Below are positions 5,716-8,076 of a stretch of DNA of 8,076 nucleotides, piece by piece. The notes beneath the pieces were generated by a model. That model was not told the origin of the DNA. It saw only the letters and a list, made by a program, of their open reading frames with translations, and searched no databases. The position numbers and the translations under genes were made by a program. Source of the DNA: JAIPEK01 sp041685935 (GTDB lineage: Bacteria > Desulfobacterota > Desulfobacteria > Desulfobacterales > Desulfobacteraceae); NCBI GenBank assembly GCA_041685935.1, contig JAWLES010000107.1:1-8076 (forward strand). Direction: 5' to 3'. Each line of letters opens with the position of its first letter. The stretch's first letter is position 1.

Positions 5716-6615
5716 TCAGGAAATTACATTGAGTTTCAGATCTCTGGCTGTTTTAAGAGCCCGCCTGAATTCCTCTGCGGTCGGCCTCCCTGAAACGGCG
5801 TCTATTTTACGGGCACTTCCGCACGGCCGGTATTGGGACATGACATTGACACAGGTTAAAGGAGAGATTTCTTCCGCAAGAAATTTCATTACCCGGTCGG
5901 TGCCTGATAGACCTTCAGGCATGACAAGGTGTCTGACCAGAAGGCCTGAAACGGCGATTCCGTTTTCATCAACCTTGAGGTCTCCGGTCTGCCGATACAT
6001 TTCCCTGATTGCTTTTTGGGCTGTTTCCGGGTAATCCGGAGCATTGCAGAGCAGTTTTGCTGTTTTGCTGTCAAAGAATTTGAAATCCGGCATGTATATA
6101 TCCACAATGCCGTCAAGGAGCTTGAGTGTCTCCACACTGTCGTACCCTCCGGAGTTGTAAACAATGGGTATGGAAAGACCGCTTCCGGCTGCTGTTTCAA
6201 CAGCTTCCAGAATCCGGGGAACCACGTGGGTCGGGGTTACCAGGTTGATATTGTGGCAGCCTATCTGTTCAAGATGGATCATCACCGAGGCGATCCGGTC
6301 AGGTGTGACTTCTTCTCCTTCTCCCTTGTGGCTGATGTCGTGGTTCTGGCAGAAACAGCAAAGCAGATTGCAGAAGGAAAAGAAAATGGTTCCGGAGCCG
6401 TTTCTGCCGGTAAGCGGAGGCTCCTCGCCGAAATGGGGGCCGAAACTTGCCAGAACCGCCCTGGTTCCTGTGGAACAGATCCCGGTTTCTTCCTTCAGCC
6501 GGTTTACCCTGCACTGCCTGGGGCATAGTGTGCACTCTTCAAGCACTTGGCGCGCTTTTTCGATTCGATCCCGGAGAATCCCGTCTTCAAGTGCCTTTCT
6601 GTATTTTGCGGTCAT
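5716..6615 (-). CDS. PflX-type radical SAM protein (COG1313 family)
   Basis: A 299-residue radical SAM protein related to pyruvate formate-lyase activating enzymes. It should cleave S-adenosylmethionine with a 4Fe-4S cluster; its physiological target is not established. The N-terminal region holds CTLCPRQCRVNR and GIC (Cys28, 31, 35, 47), the typical extra Cys motif of this family. The radical SAM motif is CNLLCCFCQN, with Cys82, Cys86 and Cys89 as CxxxCxxC. Cys87 is an additional Cys where related proteins usually have another residue. YNSGGYDS (153-160) and DIYMPDFKF (172-180) are family blocks, followed by LVRHLVMPEG (226-235) and MSQYRPCG (259-266). The length is full. The ATG has AGGGGA 4 bases upstream and starts 12 bp after the Mth938-like stop. 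An Fe-S scaffold gene two genes downstream fits its cluster requirement (inference). Confidence 0.92.
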   Translation of the reverse strand: MTAKYRKALEDGILRDRIEKARQVLEECTLCPRQCRVNRLKEETGICSTGTRAVLASFGPHFGEEPPLTGRNGSGTIFFSFCNLLCCFCQNHDISHKGEGEEVTPDRIASVMIHLEQIGCHNINLVTPTHVVPRILEAVETAAGSGLSIPIVYNSGGYDSVETLKLLDGIVDIYMPDFKFFDSKTAKLLCNAPDYPETAQKAIREMYRQTGDLKVDENGIAVSGLLVRHLVMPEGLSGTDRVMKFLAEEISPLTCVNVMSQYRPCGSARKIDAVSGRPTAEEFRRALKTARDLKLNVIS

Positions 6616-6627
6616 GTAATCCCCTGT

Positions 6628-6972
6628 TCAGCAGGTAAGGTGGAATCCGGCAGCAAATTTACGGTTTTCCCGGAAAAGCCGGTTTACTGTATCCACAGCT
6701 TTTTCCGTTTTTTGTTCAATCAGTTCGATCCCTTTTTGGTCAAGATATTTTTTCAGCTCATGAGAGGCTTTCATCATTCCGGGCTTGCCTTTGCCCAGCA
6801 CCACGGTTTCGGTATCATCGTCAAGAATCAATGAAAGATCTTCAACTTCGACAGTGTGGCCGCTTCTTCTCCACCATTCAGGGACCACTTCCCCTTTACC
6901 GGTTATCCGTATGTCATTTTTGTACTCGGTACCATTTACTACAATGCTTCCGAAAGAATAATGGCTGATCAT
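6628..6972 (-). CDS. Mth938-like (DUF498) domain protein
   Basis: A small soluble protein of 114 residues, the normal size of the family, which includes archaeal Mth938 and the mitochondrial complex I assembly factor NDUFAF3. Recognisable blocks are HYSFGSIVVNGTEYKNDIRI (4-23), a central RSGHTVEVEDLSLIL (36-50), VVLGKGKPGMM (57-67), TEKAVDTVNRLFRENRKFAA (89-108) and the diagnostic C-terminus HLTC (111-114). No catalytic residues are known. It is first in a tight gene group, 12 bp ahead of the radical SAM gene, so a shared process is likely but unproven. The ATG is preceded by GAGG 8 bases upstream. Confidence 0.88.
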   Translation of the reverse strand: MISHYSFGSIVVNGTEYKNDIRITGKGEVVPEWWRRSGHTVEVEDLSLILDDDTETVVLGKGKPGMMKASHELKKYLDQKGIELIEQKTEKAVDTVNRLFRENRKFAAGFHLTC

Positions 6973-7034
6973 TTCATTTGCCTCGATTTTTTCGCATTAT
7001 TGTTCGGTTTTTTATGGCTGTTTCCCTGATACGG

Positions 7035-7063
7035 TTGATATTAATTCGATTGTCAGTTATAGT
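7035..7063 (+). promoter_or_regulatory. Plus-strand promoter of the EI24/CysZ-like gene
   Basis: TTGATA (7035-7040), a 17-bp spacer and TATAGT (7058-7063), each matching the sigma70 consensus at five of six positions. The predicted start is near 7070, giving a leader of about 33 nt to the ATG at 7103. Confidence 0.6.
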
Positions 7064-7066
7064 CAA
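7038..7066 (-). promoter_or_regulatory. Minus-strand promoter of the Mth938-radical SAM-rhomboid-NifU group
   Basis: TTGACT (7066-7061), a 17-bp spacer and TAATAT (7043-7038): five of six and four of six matches to the sigma70 consensus. The predicted start is near 7031, giving a leader of about 60 nt to the ATG at 6972. It overlaps almost completely with the plus-strand promoter of the EI24 gene. Confidence 0.55.
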
Positions 7067-7102
7067 CCGCATTAAAAAGGAACCAGCAGGGAAAAAAGAC
7101 GG

Positions 7103-7816
7103 ATGGGATTTTTCAAAGGTATTCAGTACGCGTTAAAAGGACTTGCAATGGGGCTCTCCACGCCCCTGCTTCTGTTTCTGGGCATTCTGAGGTTCGTTGT
7201 CCTCCTGGTGATTTCATTTGTTCTGGCAACACTTGTTTTCTATTATCAGGATACCATTCTTTCGTTTTTGTGGCAGGCCCCGGAAAACGGATTAATGCTG
7301 TTTTTGTGGGAAGTTGTTTCCTGGCTGCTGTCAGGTCTTCTTGCACTTTTGTCCGTTTTTGTTTCCTACTTTATCTCCCAGTTTGTATTCGGGCTTTTTA
7401 TAATGGACTACATGTCCAGGATTACAGAGAGAATACTGACCGGGAAGGAAGAGACAGCGGAAGAGGGCGGAATTCTGGGGCTCTTTTTTTACCTGGTGCG
7501 CCAGGAAATTCCCCGGGCTTTGATTCCGGTTCTATTGAGCCTTGTGATTATTATCATTGGTTTCTTAACCCCTTTCGGACCGATAATTGCGGTCCTTTCC
7601 TCTCTGGCGGCATCAGCTTTTCTTGCCTGGGACGTTACAGACCTTGTCTATGCAAGAAGAATGTTCAGTTTCAGGGAGAGATTCGGCTTTTTCAAAAAGA
7701 ACCTTCTTTTTCACATTGGGTTCGGGATCTTTTTTTTGATCCCATGGGTTAATATTCTCTTTTTTTCGTTCGCACCGGTTGGCGCCACGATTTACTGCAT
7801 TGAAAAGGAATCCTAA
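7103..7816 (+). CDS. EI24/CysZ-like integral membrane protein
   Basis: A 237-residue inner-membrane protein of the EI24 domain family (PF07264), to which the sulfate permease CysZ belongs. The N-terminus FFKGIQYALKGLAMGLSTP (3-21) matches the family start. Long hydrophobic segments lie at about 22-48, 64-100, 138-178 and 200-232. The C-terminal part has the typical order of TDLVYARRMFSFRERFGFF (179-197), NLLFHIGFGIFFLIPWVN (200-217) and PVGATIYCIE (225-234). Sulfate transport would suit a sulfate-reducing host, but family members vary and no cys genes are adjacent, so the substrate is left open. The start is ATG with AGGGA about 11 bases upstream. The stop overlaps that of the convergent EamA gene. 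This is the only plus-strand gene in the window. Confidence 0.85.
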   Translation: MGFFKGIQYALKGLAMGLSTPLLLFLGILRFVVLLVISFVLATLVFYYQDTILSFLWQAPENGLMLFLWEVVSWLLSGLLALLSVFVSYFISQFVFGLFIMDYMSRITERILTGKEETAEEGGILGLFFYLVRQEIPRALIPVLLSLVIIIIGFLTPFGPIIAVLSSLAASAFLAWDVTDLVYARRMFSFRERFGFFKKNLLFHIGFGIFFLIPWVNILFFSFAPVGATIYCIEKES

Positions 7817-8076
7817 AACGCACATATCATGATGACCGCAGCACCGGCAACCATCATGCCGCTTCCTGCAAGCCGGGTAAGTATCCTGACCTCCTTGAAC
7901 AGGAATTTTCCGTACAGAATACCGAACAGAATACTCAGCCGTTTTAATGAGATCATATACACCGCCTTTGTCATCGTTATGGCGTGTGCGTGGAGCATAA
8001 TGTGCAGATATAGAAGCAAACCGCCTATAAGCCCCTTTACAGGGGACTGAAGATAATTTTTCAGTTTAGCTTTTCC
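7813..8076 (-). CDS. EamA/DMT-family transporter, C-terminal end (runs off right edge)
   Basis: The frame is open from the right edge to the TAG at 7813-7815 (87 codons), so the start lies outside the window. The visible part has three likely membrane segments: about residues 15-40 of the fragment, 44-57 and 66-86. The pattern MISLKRLSILFGILYGKFLF followed by KEVRILTRLAGSGMMVAGAA matches the last helices of drug/metabolite (EamA) exporters. There the family has a conserved R/E-rich loop before the final helix and typically ends soon after it. Substrates of this family range widely and cannot be inferred here. It is convergent with the EI24 gene, sharing a 4-bp overlap at the stops. Confidence 0.75.
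   Translation of the reverse strand, partial: GKAKLKNYLQSPVKGLIGGLLLYLHIMLHAHAITMTKAVYMISLKRLSILFGILYGKFLFKEVRILTRLAGSGMMVAGAAVIMICAF

Larger units (their letters stand above)
7032..7069. repeat. Inverted repeat CGGTTGA...TCAACCG enclosing both promoters
   Basis: Perfect 7-bp arms at 7032-7038 and 7063-7069 are separated by 24 bp. Each arm contains the start of one -35 box, on opposite strands. The symmetry partly follows from having two -35 boxes face to face, but the CGG/CCG outer bases extend it beyond the promoter hexamers. Confidence 0.6.

Noticed and set aside
7270..7752. 160-codon plus-strand frame within the EI24-like gene
   Set aside because: Shifted reading of the EI24-like gene with no motif; the main frame matches the family throughout.
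1..8076. CRISPR array, insertion sequence, attachment site, tRNA or rRNA
   Set aside because: No spaced direct repeats, transposase-like frame, long terminal repeats or tRNA-like cloverleaf was seen on either strand.

Overview
The window looks like chromosomal DNA of a Gram-negative, probably anaerobic bacterium. The best guess is a sulfate-reducer-type deltaproteobacterium (Desulfobacterota, Desulfobacterales-like). This is inferred from gene content: a DUF362 protein, a PflX-type radical SAM protein paired with an Mth938-like protein, a stand-alone NifU/IscU-like scaffold, and a PilZ protein with a Cys-rich front end. Base composition is moderate, coding density is high, and no mobile element, CRISPR array, tRNA or rRNA is visible. 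Nothing in the sequence fixes the genus.

Left part (1-3475, minus strand): a polar amino acid ABC importer operon. It is read from a strong sigma70-like promoter (TTGACA-16-TATAAG) through a leader with a perfect hairpin. The order is solute-binding protein, permease, ATPase, permease, then a DUF362 protein that runs off the left edge. The last four genes are packed with overlaps or very short gaps, so DUF362 is probably co-transcribed with the importer.

Middle (3580-4459): a single minus-strand gene encodes a PilZ-like c-di-GMP-binding candidate with four cysteines in front. Upstream of it lies about 300 bp of non-coding DNA holding two short perfect inverted repeats.

Right-centre (4460-7066, minus strand): four closely spaced genes in the order Mth938-like protein, PflX-type radical SAM enzyme, rhomboid protease, NifU-like Fe-S scaffold. 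A sigma70-like promoter lies ahead of the first gene. A second one sits just ahead of the rhomboid ATG, exactly where an automatic call would place an upstream TTG start. Two of the four products are Fe-S related, so the scaffold may serve the radical SAM enzyme (inference).

Right end (7035-8076): an EI24/CysZ-like membrane protein is read on the plus strand from a promoter that occupies the same roughly 30 bp, on the opposite strand, as the promoter of the Mth938 operon. The two promoters are embedded in an inverted repeat and should exclude each other. The gene meets the C-terminal end of an EamA-family transporter tail to tail, with overlapping stop codons. Most of the window is ordinary housekeeping or accessory DNA. 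The points most worth a second look are the face-to-face promoters, the promoter/start overlap of the rhomboid gene, the atypical NifU-like protein and the Cys-motif PilZ protein. I saw no clear novel system.
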